NCBI GenBank assembly: GCA_015183035.1
Contig: JACZZP010000017.1
Location: 1,488,001 to 1,552,000 of the forward strand
Source of the DNA: Meloidogyne chitwoodi
Lineage: Eukaryota; Nematoda; Chromadorea; Rhabditida; Meloidogynidae
Direction of reading: 5' to 3'
Length of the DNA: 64,000 nt
The notes beneath the pieces were generated by a model. That model saw only the letters and a list, made by a program, of their open reading frames with translations, was not told where the DNA came from and ran no database searches. Position numbers and translations under genes: made by a program. This document shows positions 14,327-26,452 of this stretch, piece by piece (position 1 is the first letter of the stretch; each line of letters starts with the position of its first letter).

Positions 14327-15094
14327 TGTCAAAAGAAAAAAATGAAAAAAATAAACGTTACGCCAATTTAATTTTTATAAAATTAAACGCCACATTTAAA
14401 AAAATTTAAGTGATTAGAGGATCGGTACTTTACTGTTAAATTTAGTTCTGTCGAATCTAGGTAGCACCATTCGAAATAATAAAAATTTTAAATTTGGAAT
14501 TAAATATTTTATTGACAGACATTTTACTTCGTCAATAACTAAAAAATCCAAAATTGAGATCAATTTATTACTTTGTTAGCTATAAGCTTCGTTTTTTGTT
14601 GCGGCGAACTCTGATCCTTTTTATGACATCGATTTAGAGGCATTTTTACAAAATTAATAATTGAATTTAGAAAATACTATTGTTTTAACTTGGAAAATTT
14701 ATTTCCTTCTTATAAAAAGAAATAAAAAATTTTTTCTATTTACTTTGTTATTGCTGTTTTTATTTAAAATAATTACTTTTTTAAAATATATTTTTATAAT
14801 AACCCCTTTGATAACAATAATCTATTTGTATATTTTTTTTGTTTAAAGGGGTATTGACGTCAAGAGTTTTTTAATAAAAATATGTTTAGTAAGAAGATCA
14901 TCATTTTTGTTGATAAAATATTATATAAGGGGTAAAATATTTATATATTCTATTATTTAAAAATTGTTTTTAGCAATTATTTAATAATAATAATTCATTA
15001 ATATACCAACAATATTAAAACAATTGGAGAATAAATTAATGATAAAAATATTTTTTGTTTGAAACTTGATTTTAAAATTTTTTCTTCTTTTTAC
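14327..15094. other. Intergenic, including source copy of a duplicated block
   Basis: AT-rich spacer upstream of the ATPase. The stretch about 14945-15065 recurs, slightly diverged, at about 38495-38600. It marks one end of the duplicated NIP7 block. No convincing gene; the short frame near 14661-14846 is low complexity. Confidence 0.6.
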
Positions 15095-16119
15095 TATTTT
15101 ATTTTAAGAATAAAAGTAAGAAATGGCAAAGAATCAAAAGCTTGTTGAAATTTAGTTTGATAAATATGTTCATCTAACTGATGAGGGGAACATCGTCACA
15201 TTTGGCAGAGGTGGTATGAAGATCTGATCGATTCTGGAGATGGTCCGTGTCATGCTTTATTTGTCATGCAAGAGAAGTTAGTATTTCATTTACTATATAT
15301 CATCTAACTTTCAGGGTCACTTCAATTGCCATGCACAATTGAGGGCTGTATTTCTTATGAATGGAGGTTTGCGTCTTGAGATGAGGAATACACATACGCA
15401 AGTATAATTTTTTAATATTTTTTAAAAACTTGATAATTTTAGGTTTTAAATCCACACCAAAATTATGATGTGGATGATCTAGGATTAGCAGCTGGGCTGA
15501 CGATGCACTCGAGTGTAATTAAAATCAGAAAAATCGGAATTAAAAATCATAATTAAAAAACCACAATAAATAAAGGGTTTATTTCGTCTTTCAAAATTCA
15601 GACGTTAATAGTTCTGATGTTGAAGACGAAATAAACCCTTTATTTATTGTGGTTTTTTAATTATGATTTTTAATTCCGATTTTTCTGATTTTAATTACAC
15701 TCGAGTGCATCGTCAGCCCAGCTGCTAATCCTAGATCATCCACATCATAATTTTGGTGTGGATTTAAAACCTAAAATTATCAAGTTTTTAAAAAATATTA
15801 AAAAATTATACTTGCGTATGTGTATTCCTCATCTCAAGACGCAAACCTCCATTCATAAGAAATACAGCCCTCAATTGTGCATGGCAATTGAAGTGACCCT
15901 GAAAGTTAGATGATATATAGTAAATGAAATACTAACTTCTCTTGCATGACAAATAAAGCATGACACGGACCATCTCCAGAATCGATCAGATCTTCATACC
16001 ACCTCTGCCAAATGTGACGATGTTCCCCTCATCCGTTAGATGAACATATTTATCAAACTAAATTTCAACAAGCTTTTGATTCTTTGCCATTTCTTACTTT
16101 TATTCTTAAAATAAAAAGT
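15095..16119. repeat. Giant near-perfect palindrome, arms ~496 bp, loop 32 bp
   Basis: The left arm (15095-15590) and right arm (15623-16119) are reverse complements around a 32-bp loop at 15591-15622. Visible differences are one substitution in CTAACTGATG versus CTAACGGATG and a small indel at the outer end. The arms contain two intron-like stretches (GTTAGT...TTTCAG and GTATAA...TTTTAG), so they carry a copied gene or transposon fragment. If transcribed, the RNA would fold into a long hairpin. The duplicated copy of this locus at 38.5-39.0 kb lacks the palindrome, so it was inserted here or lost there. Confidence 0.9.
15123..15540 (+). pseudogene. FLYWCH-like gene fragment inside the palindrome
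   Basis: The left arm reads MAKNQKLVEI, a stop, FDKYVHLTDEGNIVTFGRGG, then after an intron-like gap GHFNCHAQLRAVFLMNGG and EMRNTHTQ. The spacing of Cys and His residues recalls the FLYWCH zinc fingers of Mutator-like elements, but stops and frame changes break it. The mirror copy lies in the right arm. The assignment is tentative. Confidence 0.35.
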
Positions 16120-16165
16120 AAAAAATTTTTTTATAAAATAACAAAAGATTTTTAAATTTAAAAAA

Positions 16166-16897
16166 TTAAATTAATCCCTCTTCATTTCGAATATATTCAC
16201 CCAAATCAGATTGATGCAATACAACTAAAGCTGTAGGATCTGCTTTTTTACAAGACAATGTTCCTTTTGCTGCCACTCCAAAGCCTAATGGTAAATCTGA
16301 CATATTGTAGATAACAACACCCTAAAAATATATAAAATGTTAATTATATAAATGAAGAGAACTTCATTAGAAGACATTTAAAGAAATTAACTTTTAAAAA
16401 TTAAATTTACATGTTTTTCTTCAATTCCTTCGCTCATTCTACCAACACCAGATTTTACAATATTATTTCCATACAAAAATTGTTGTTCAGCCTGTGGTTT
16501 TAACCAAATTTTTGCTAAAGCATAAGGTGCCAAATAATCTAATGCAGTTATATGTAGAAAAAATGATCCTCCTTTTGTGAATTTACCCAAACAAGTTCCA
16601 AAAGATCCCAATTGTTTACGGCTAATACAAGCTGCTTGACGCATTAATTTTTCACTGAATTTAAAAAACTATCATTCTTATTTTAAAAATATTTTGCAAT
16701 TTTCTCTCCTATCATGTCCTAATCGAAAATCAAAAACTCCAAATCAAAATAAACCTGCAATAATAAACTCTATCTTTATGAAGTCGAAAAACATATTCTC
16801 CATCTTCTCTTTCCAATAAAAGTTTAATATTGTCACCAATGTAATTTGAAAGTTTTTTGAAAAATTTTTCAGTTTCTTCATCTGTTAAAGGACGCAT
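16166..16897 (-). CDS. NIP7: 60S ribosome biogenesis protein NIP7
   Basis: About 180 residues, the normal family length, in four exons. The start at 16897 gives [20 protein letters not shown], very like human NIP7. It is followed by [64 protein letters not shown] and the PUA-domain end [19 protein letters not shown]. The stop is TAA at 16168-16166. Family role: nucleolar factor for 27S pre-rRNA processing and 60S assembly, binding RNA through its C-terminal PUA domain. A broken second copy lies at 38895-39992. This copy is intact and is presumably the working gene. Confidence 0.95.
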
Positions 16898-17265
16898 TTT
16901 TGAATATTTAAATATTTTTTTCTAAAAAAAGATAATATAAATATTATTAAAAAAAAGTAAAAAAAATAAAAATCTTTTATTAAGAAAAATTAAATCGTCA
17001 AATTGAAAGACTTTATTATTATTCAACACAAAAAAATGTTTTATCCAAAATAAAGTGAACAGAAGGCCATAGAAAATAATAGGACTCAAACAGAATGGAA
17101 ATTGTTTGTCAAAAGAAAGGAAAGAAAAACGCGCACCACTAAACTATGGAGCTAAATGATTAGATTTATAATTTTGAATATGTAGAAAAGATTTGTTCAA
17201 AAATACATAAAGAAAAAATATTTCAATTGATTTCTCTTTGTCAAAAAACATATTAAATGAAACAC

Positions 17266-17392
17266 GCCCGACTGGAAGCCTGCCGACTGGAGCAAGTAGT
17301 TCTAGTTTCCACTTAATCTCTAATTCTCTTTGATTAACATACTATTGCACGTTTAATCGGCCCGCGTCCAGTTGACCGGCGTTCAGCCGGGC
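17266..17392. repeat. GC-rich element with imperfect terminal inverted repeats
   Basis: A ~127 bp island much richer in G/C than its surroundings. It starts GCCCGACTGGAAGCC and ends GGCGTTCAGCCGGGC. The ends pair imperfectly over about 28 bp. Probably an old MITE; no clear target duplication was found. Confidence 0.45.
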
Positions 17393-17576
17393 TGTACCCA
17401 AATTAAGTGTATTAATTTAATGTCAAAATTAACAAAAACACAAACATACATACAAAAAATAAATAAAATAAATATAGGTATATAATATATAAAGAAAAAT
17501 TAAACGTCTTTAAATTTGAAAAAATAATTATATTTAATAGCCATTGAACTCGTTGTCAGCTAGCAATAAATTAGTC

Positions 17577-18614
<1,038 letters not shown>

Positions 18615-18818
18615 TTATTTAAACAACAAATTAAAAAGTAAAGAAAAGAAAAACATTTACAAAAAAATTAAAATTTTTAAGACTATTTTATGCAAAAATA
18701 ATTGTTAAAATATGCATAGAAAGACAAAAAAAATGAAAGAAATTGTAAATAAGTGTAAATAATTTAAAAAATTCAAACTTATAAAATAAAATATTCTAAT
18801 TTCAGAGTAAAAATTTCT

Positions 18819-20655
18819 TCACAATTTAATATCTTCAATTGAAGCAATTAATTCATTATCATTAATTGCTTGCCGTGCTAAAGACATTTCCACCTTTTTA
18901 TTAAAAATAATTAAAATAAAAAAGTTATGTAATATTTACCATAAAGCAAACTCTCTTTTGGCAATTTCTCCCATTAATTGATTTACTCATTGAAATCATC
19001 GCTTGAGATTCGAGTACTTCATAAGCACTATCCAATTCATCGGTAGCCAAAGGTTGAAGCATTAACTTTTCACAAACAAGTAAATAGGCTTGAAATAATC
19101 GATCGCGAGTTACACTTAAAGAATCGACTGGAACACTCTGTTTTGCGAATATTTTAAAATTATTTAGTTGATTTTAAAATAAAATATATTTTTAATAATA
19201 TATAAAGCACATTTTATAAAATAACCTGAACAGATTTTCCATTTGGTGTAGATAAAAATCGTTTTGGTGTCTGATTTAGACGATTTGGTGTTGCAAATTC
19301 TGATCGAATTGGTGTACGTGGAGGTGTATGAAAAGGCGAAGCATTTTGCCTTTCAAGGACTTTTTCGTTGTTGGAAGAGATTAAACGCATTAAAGTAGCT
19401 AATAAAATACGTGGATGTTGCGGAAGTTTAGCACGTTGGCAAGGCGAAGCCATTGTCTTAAAAATTATTTTAAAAATTTATATAATTCAAACTTTGTATA
19501 TGACCACCCAAAACAAAATTTAAGAAATTTAATTATTAAACCTTATTTATTGCATTCAAAACTTCACGACACGCATTTTTCTTTGGTGTTACTTCTCCTT
19601 TATTAAATGATGTTGGAAGACCACGTTTCAAAAGAGGAATATTTTCCTTATTTTCTTCCTTGATTGGTGTTTTTAATGAATTTTTACGTTGAATTTTCAA
19701 AATATTTTTATCCAAATCAATATTATCCTTAACTTTATCATTAGTTGAAATATTTGAACTGTCCAACTCATCACTATAATATAAATGTTTAAAAAAATAA
19801 ATAAAATATAACTCTATATTAGCTATCATTTGTGAAGCAATATCCAAAGCTCTACGAACATCACCAGTCATTGAAGCCACTTTTCTTGCGCATAATTCTA
19901 TTGCTTTTGGATCAATGTTTGATTTTTTCCCAAATTCATTAAGATAAGAAGTTAAAATAGCAATTAACATTTCACTTGTATAAGCAGGAAAAACAATTGT
20001 TTTTGGTGATTCGGTAAATTTTATTTTGTTAAGTTGACGTTCAGTAAGATCCAAAGAGTTTGAAATGCCTTACAATTAAATTATTAAAAAATAATAAAAA
20101 ATATTAAAAATGATAAAAGTACCGATAACTATAACACGACCAGGAAATTTATTAGGCCAATTAAAAGCATTGTAGATTATTTCATCTTTGCGAGAAACTA
20201 AATTGTCAACTTCGTCCAACAAAATTAAACTATAAAATAATTATTTAAATTATATTAAAAAAATCAAACATAGGAATTCTGCATTTGGACATTTTATCTT
20301 CTAATGCCTGGAGAATATTCTTTCCAGATGGAATTTTTGTTCGAGTTTCTAATTTGAGCAAAATATGTTGGGCTAGTGAAGTAGTCGTAGATGAGGCAAA
20401 ACAATCGATTGAAACAAATTGGAACTGTAAAAAAGAATTTATTGTAATGTTTTAAAGAAGTAGCAAATAAACCTCTCTGCGACGTTCCTTTTTACCTTCT
20501 TTCCACTGCAATTGATTAACTACCTCTTTAACTGTTGCTGTTTTCCCTGTACCTGGTGGACCACTAATGTAAACACAAAGTGAAGATTTAGTTTTTATTG
20601 CATTTGAAATTAAAGATTCGATTAATGCAAATTCCTTTTCCCGGCCAATCAACAT
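18819..20655 (-). CDS. cdc-6: Cell division control protein 6 (CDC6) AAA+ replication licensing ATPase
   Basis: Loads MCM helicase with ORC at replication origins. The start at 20655 gives MLIGREKEFALIESLI, directly at the AAA+ module. Walker A is SGPPGTGKTA; Walker B region LLDEVDNLVSRKDEI; sensor 1 GISNSLDLTERQL; sensor 2 SMTGDVRRALDIA. GKNILQALEDKM and FPAYTSEMLIAIL also follow CDC6 rather than ORC1. A long Thr/Ser-Pro-rich insert follows, with six candidate CDK sites (TPIK, TPKK, SPCQR, TPPR, TPIR, TPKR). Then comes a winged-helix-like C-terminus ending in ELIASIEDIKL. The usual N-terminal regulatory tail is missing from this reading. The stop is TGA at 18821-18819. The closest alternative is a divergent ORC1. 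Confidence 0.85.
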
Positions 20656-21034
20656 AGTTTAGAAATAGTTGTTAATAAATTAGTATTTGCTGATAAAAAA
20701 TGTTAGAAATTTGTAGACAGACAATAAATTTAGTGTTTATTAAAAAAAAATGAAAAGATAATATGTATAAATAAATAGCAAAAATAAATTGAAGTAAAAA
20801 TTTAAATAGTCTTTTTTATCAAATTTTATTACCGCACGTGTGGCAAAAAAAAATAAATTACATAAATTGCTGCCAAATGTCTTTTAATTTTCAACCATTA
20901 TAAGGCAAAAGAAAAGGTAAAAGTTTAAAAAGTTACTCAATTAAAAGAAAATACAAAAGAATAAAATAATATATTAGACATTCTGGCAGTATTATGTAAA
21001 AAAAATAAATTAAATTTTTTAAAAATCAAAAATT
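20656..21034. other. Spacer between CDC6 start and RPA1 stop
   Basis: About 380 bp of AT-rich sequence between two co-oriented replication genes. It contains TACCGCACGTGTGGCAA near 20831. No reading frame of note. It could be an intercistronic region of an operon or an ordinary promoter plus 3' end. Confidence 0.4.
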
Positions 21035-24000
21035 TTAATAATTAAAGTCATCGCCAAAGTTCGAATTTTCTTGCAATTCTGGTAGATCCTTTATTGCGTT
21101 TTGATAAATATTCTTTAATTTATCCATTTGGACAGGTTTTACATCATAAATAGAACATTTGAGATTCTCTTGGTCCTAAAAATTAAAAATTTTCTTTATT
21201 CATATAAAAAATTAATTTATAAAAATCAATTTTAAGAAAACTTAAATTGTAAATTTCGTATTTGGCACGAATGCGGAACATAAAATCATGAAAGCGTATC
21301 TTGTTGAAGACAGCATCAAAACGATAATGCTAAAAGTTTTATTACTTGATGAAAAAATTAAAAAAAAAGTATTACATCATCTCTTTGTAATTGAGCCAGT
21401 TGATCAGCACTTGTTTCAAGCAAAGCTATAAAAGATTAGCAATAAATAATTTAAGATTATATATAGAATACTCTTTTTTAGTTAACAATTAATGGTAAAT
21501 GTCCAGTTGACTCCCTACCTGTCCGCAAAGAGAATTTGCTCTTTTCTTTTCTTCTCTTGCATTTTTGGCGTTAAGAGAAGTGCACACTTATTTTTCCTCT
21601 ACACTGTAATATGCCTTTTTGGCACTTTGAAAGAAAGGGTTAAAATAATTAAAAATAATTAATAATAAAGTGAAAAAATGTTTATTTTATAAATGATCAA
21701 AGATATAATCAAAGAACATAAATTTGGGAAAACATTCTCAAATATATTTCTAGAAGATCAGCTGGATAACAACCTTTTATGGAATTATAATGAAAGGATA
21801 AAAACCAGTAAAAGGACAAATATTTAGGTAATTCAGTTTCTGTAATAGGTCTCATCTGACGGACAATTCTGAAGCTAAATCACTATTATTAATTAATTTT
21901 AATTAATTATTTTATCCCTTTATTTCCAAGTGTCAAAAGGCATAATATAGCTGAGAAGGAAAAATAAGTGTGCACTTCTCTTAACGCCAAAAATGCAAGA
22001 GAAGCAAAGAAAATAGCAAATTCTCTTTGCAGACAGGTAGGGAGTCAACTGGACATTTACCACAATTAATTTACTTATTTTTAAGCATAAAATAATTTTA
22101 AAAAACAAACATGTAGCCAATTCATCAAACATTGTCATCCACATGGTACCAGTGCAATCAGTAACTTCAATTTGAAGCATAACAATATTTAAGTAATTAT
22201 CAAATGTTTGATTGCATTTTTCACATCGGTACTGATTTCCTTCCATTTGCAACTTTTTTTTGCAGCCTTTAACTGGGCAAGCCTTTAAAAAATATTAAAA
22301 ATTTTAATAAAATAAAAAAAACTTGATAAATTGATTGTTCAGCCCTTACAGCATTCACCATTCCTTTAATATAAAAATATTGACCCTTATCATTATCACG
22401 GTCAATTCCACATTGTAAAAGTGGACCAATAAAACGTAGATCACGTTCTGAAATTTTTTGAGAATCAATACAAAAAATTCTAATTTTTACCAATAACAGT
22501 AGCAAAGTCAGATTTGGTAGAAAGAGATTTAATTTCTTGTATAGGCTTTTGATCGCGATACCATTGATAAAGTTGTCGAGTATAATCTCCTTCTGGGTTT
22601 TCAATTACTTGAGTACTCGCAATATTTGATAAAGAAAAGCCACCTAACAATAAGCAGCAAAATTTTAAAAGTAAAAAATATTAAATTTAGAAAGAGATTC
22701 TTATCTCAGAGTAAATAAAAAAGATGTTTTGAGAGAAATAATTTAAAAATACCATTAAATTCTTTTACAGCGACGCTTTTAATTCCAATAACTTTGCCAG
22801 GTAAATATTCAAAATTTTTTGCCACTTCATTCCAAAGAGTAAGGCAAATTTCTGATCCAGACTTGTCAACCAAAAAAACATCACGTTTGTCTAAAAGTTG
22901 CTGATCTTTTCGACTCATTACCTTAAAACAAAATATTATTACTCATGAAAAAAAACCTGAACAAGTTCATTTACACGATCAATAACTACTTGTACATCAA
23001 TACACTCATTAACGTGTTGAGGAATGTTAACCAAATGTACAGGTCGTAAGCGTACTTTTGGAGGATCGAATTTATCGTTACAATAAATTATCTAAAAATA
23101 ATTTTTCAAATCGTTATATTTAAAAACCTCTGAATCGCGATCAAGAACAATTTCATAGTCATGGCCAGTGTTGTTGTATTGTTTATTTGCTGCTCTAACA
23201 GAACCGGCTCGAGAACCGCCGCTAATATAATAAGTCTTCAAAGACAAATTTTAAATGAAAAGTTATTAAAAAAATATATAAACCTGTCCATTTTCTAGCA
23301 TTGTAAAATATTTATCGGCAACTTCAGAAAACGCAGAAATTCGAATCGAAGTTGAGCTTTGATCCGTTAGAACAAATGAAAAAACACGAAATTTTCCTTT
23401 TGCATTTGTAAACTCTTTTATCTGAGGGTCCTTTAAACTAACAATTCCACAAATTCGCCATCTAAAAAATTCCTTAATTAAAAAATAATTAAATCATACT
23501 TATTGCAATAGGGAGTAATATAGCCAATAGGCACAATCCCTGGCATTGAAGTTGCATTTTGTTGACGTTTTGTCAGTGGTTGACGTTCTGGAGAAGAAGT
23601 ACGTCCTCTTTTTGCTGAAGAAGTGCCCCAAGAATTTTCTGGCTCTGTTTTTGTTGGCGTATTTTGTAAAAATTCTGATTGATTCTAAAGTTGACGTAAA
23701 AAATATGAGAAAATAGAGCTAATTTGATGAATTATAAAAACAAAAAACAGTAAAATTATTAAAACCTGTATTTGCATGTAAGTCCGATATTCCTCAGGAT
23801 TACCAGAATGTGCCTGTGGATTACCAATTACAGGAAATTCCAATGAGATCAGATTGTAGTCAAGCATGTTGAGAACAGAACGTCCTCTAGAAATTCAGAA
23901 AAAAAATTTTTTTACCTAAAAAAATTTTACGATGCAGAAGCTCGTTTCCATTTTGTTACTTGAATAATTCCATTATTTGAAGAAAGTTGATCGGCTTTGA

Positions 24001-24239
24001 ACCTTGAAGAAACAAGATCTGTAACAACACAACCAGCATATGTAAAAATCCCATCAGAAAGTCTAGCTCTAAGTTGGTTCGTCCCATGGATAGGACGAGT
24101 TTCCAAAATCTGGAGAATTGGTTGAAAGCCAGCAAGCAATTTATCATCAGAAAAATACTGAAAAATTTTAGTAAAAATATTTTTTAATAAAAAAAACCTG
24201 GAAGAAACAATGAGATAATTTTGGTTGTGATGAATCCAT
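21035..24239 (-). CDS. rpa-1: Replication protein A 70 kDa subunit (RPA1)
   Basis: Large subunit of the heterotrimeric ssDNA-binding complex of replication and repair. The start at 24239 gives MDSSQPKLSHCFFQ. The N-terminal OB domain follows (FQPILQILETRPIHGTNQLR, RLSDGIFTYAGC), then a Ser/Thr/Gln linker with KRGRTSSPERQ. DBD-A is IGYITPYCNKWRICGIV; DBD-B has VDKSGSEICLTLWNEVA and GKVIGIKSVAVKEFNG. DBD-C carries the zinc knuckle CPVKGCKKKL...YRCEKCN. The C-terminus ends ELQENSNFGDDFNY with TAA at 21037-21035. Around 12 exons, roughly 600 residues, a normal length. A 568-bp MITE lies inside the third-last intron (21428-22111), between the coding parts TMFDELAT and LLETSADQ. Confidence 0.94.
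21494..22061. mobile_element. MITE family A, copy in an rpa-1 intron
   Basis: The 568-bp element begins GGTAAATGTCCAGTTGAC and ends with the reverse complement. The terminal inverted repeats extend imperfectly for more than 100 bp, including GCATTTTTGGCGTTAAGAG. Direct repeats ACAATTAAT at 21485-21493 and 22062-22070 look like the target duplication. No open frame codes for a transposase. A second copy is at 39236-39784. Confidence 0.9.
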
Positions 24240-26452
24240 TACAAATTGAAAGTTTTAATCAAAAATAATATAAAATTATATGTATGCCTATTAAAATATT
24301 TTTTAACGATTTGCAAAGAAAAAAAAAAAAAATATTTTTAAAAACGAATACATATAAATAAATGATCTCCTAATTTTCATGGATTTACTGATTCTTTACA
24401 TTCTGTTCTTTCTATTTATAACCATTTTATCGGAAACAATAAATTGGCATTTAGTCCAAAACTAATTCATTTGGACAAAATGTTACTAAGTGTCAATAGA
24501 CAAAATGGTCATAGACATGAATTAAAATGTATACTGTAATTTTACCCCATATGTTCATTAAGCCTAGATTTAAACTGAAGGTTCCTGTTCTTGCTCTTCC
24601 ATCTTCAAACAAATAAAAAAACCTTTCTAAAATAATTAACCTAACCTGTTCGTTCTTGGCTTCCATACAGTTAAATTTTGTAAAGAAAATAAAAATTATA
24701 TTTAAAAAACTTTGAAAATATCAAACTTTCACGTATTCCCCTTCCTATAAAATTCTTTTGTATTTAATTACTTATTAATTTTTGTGGTGGTTCAGTATTT
24801 GGCTGTTAAAAATAAAACTAATAACATATAATCTTATCCTTGAGAAAAAAGATTTGCAGAATTAATTTTGTCTGATCATTCCCTGTTTAATTTTATTTTA
24901 TTAAACTTTTTTCTTTTAAATTGTTTCAGACTCAATAATAAAATTTGGATAAGAGCCATTATTTTTTTACCAAAAAACTAAACATGCAATGCACCTATAT
25001 ATTTTTAATATCATTCACATTTTCTTCCAGCAACTTAAAAGTCATTTTTTCGTCTTTTATACTATTCTTCTTTTTCCTTGTCATCCTTCCTATTTTTCTA
25101 TATTTTTACCATCATCTGCTCATATTCTTTATTTTTTGTCTTATTCTTTTTTTAAAGAGTTTTCGGTGGTGGACGTTGAAATGTCGATTTTATGATGAAG
25201 AAAAAATTAAAGGGGAAAATGAAGGGGCAGTATAGTGCTGAAAAATGTGTTCTCTCCGGCGGGCCAGCCGCCAACAACTAAACAGCGGTGATGGGTGATA
25301 GAAGAAAAAGCTAGTGCAATGGTTCCTTTCAGGCTGGCGCTGGATCCTAGTTTTTCACATAATATACGCAGTATTGTCGTTTTTCCTTACTCTATCCCAA
25401 TTTATATATTTCCTTTTGGCAGCCGCATACTCTTCTTTTATTCACTTTTTTCTTCAATGTCACAGCCAAATTACCTACATAAATATAGCGGCAACTTATT
25501 AATTTTTTAAATGCGCGAGTTTTATACCTGGATTATTTAAAGAATATATCCTTCTTAAAATTAAATTGAAAAGTTAATAAATGACCTTTATAAGGAATAA
25601 TTAAATTAAAAAAAAAACAAATAGATCAATTGTTAGTCAAAAACTTTTTTTTTAATTTTTGATATCCAAATTTAATTTCAAAAATTTATTTTCCAACTCT
25701 TGAATTTTACAAAAAATACAATTTATTTTGAGAATGAAGAAAGAAAAATATTAATTTTGCCATAATTCGAAAGTCACTTATATTGCCAATAAAAATAAGG
25801 CAATTTGTCAATAACTGGATTAAAAGAATTCTAGTAAAATAAAAACAATTTAGGTATTCTTTTGGCAAAATTTCCCTTTATTTATTTTTGTTTTTGTTTG
25901 TATTTTATTTACAAATTACCCAATAACCTAAATATTGACAAATTAAATAGAGAACGATACCGCTCCAACAATCCATCATTTTTTTGATTTTCGTAGTACG
26001 AGACTTTGCGAGATTAGTCCCGCAAATATAATAAGGCCTCTAAAAATAACAATTAATTCCAACTCTTCCTCATGCAAAAGTAAATGGCTGCTACCACCTT
26101 ATAACTTTTCTTTGTATTTTTCTCTAACTATCTTTCTCTCGTTTTTATTTCTCTTTTATTTTTACCTTTTGTATACTTTTACGCTGCTTTAAGTAAATTT
26201 AAAATTATTATTTTTTGTAACATTTTTAATTGAAAACGAAAATAGAAAAACAACAAAAATAAATTCCTTACACTTTTATTTTTTTAAAATTTATTTCTAT
26301 TTTTTCAGATGAAAACAAGAAAATATAAAACGGCAAAATTAAATTATTTTTGGTCTTAAACTTTTTAAAAAATCAAAATTTCGCGTCTGAACTCCTTTGT
26401 TAAAAATTCTTTAATTTGTCAAAGTAAAACTACAAATATTTCTAAAAATAAA
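24240..26452. other. Divergent intergenic region between RPA1 and the CTDSPL2-like gene
   Basis: A 2.2 kb shared upstream region. Short frames at 24945-25235 and 25295-25510 are low-complexity Phe/Ile/Leu-rich and are not accepted as genes. A locally GC-richer patch sits at about 25245-25345. A TATTTTTTCAG acceptor at about 26308 could be a 5'UTR intron end or trans-splice site for the gene that starts at 26453. Confidence 0.5.

Noticed and set aside
24945..25510. Three short Phe-rich plus-strand frames upstream of the CTDSPL2-like gene
   Set aside because: No domain, no credible start context and heavy low complexity; treated as intergenic or 5'UTR intron sequence.
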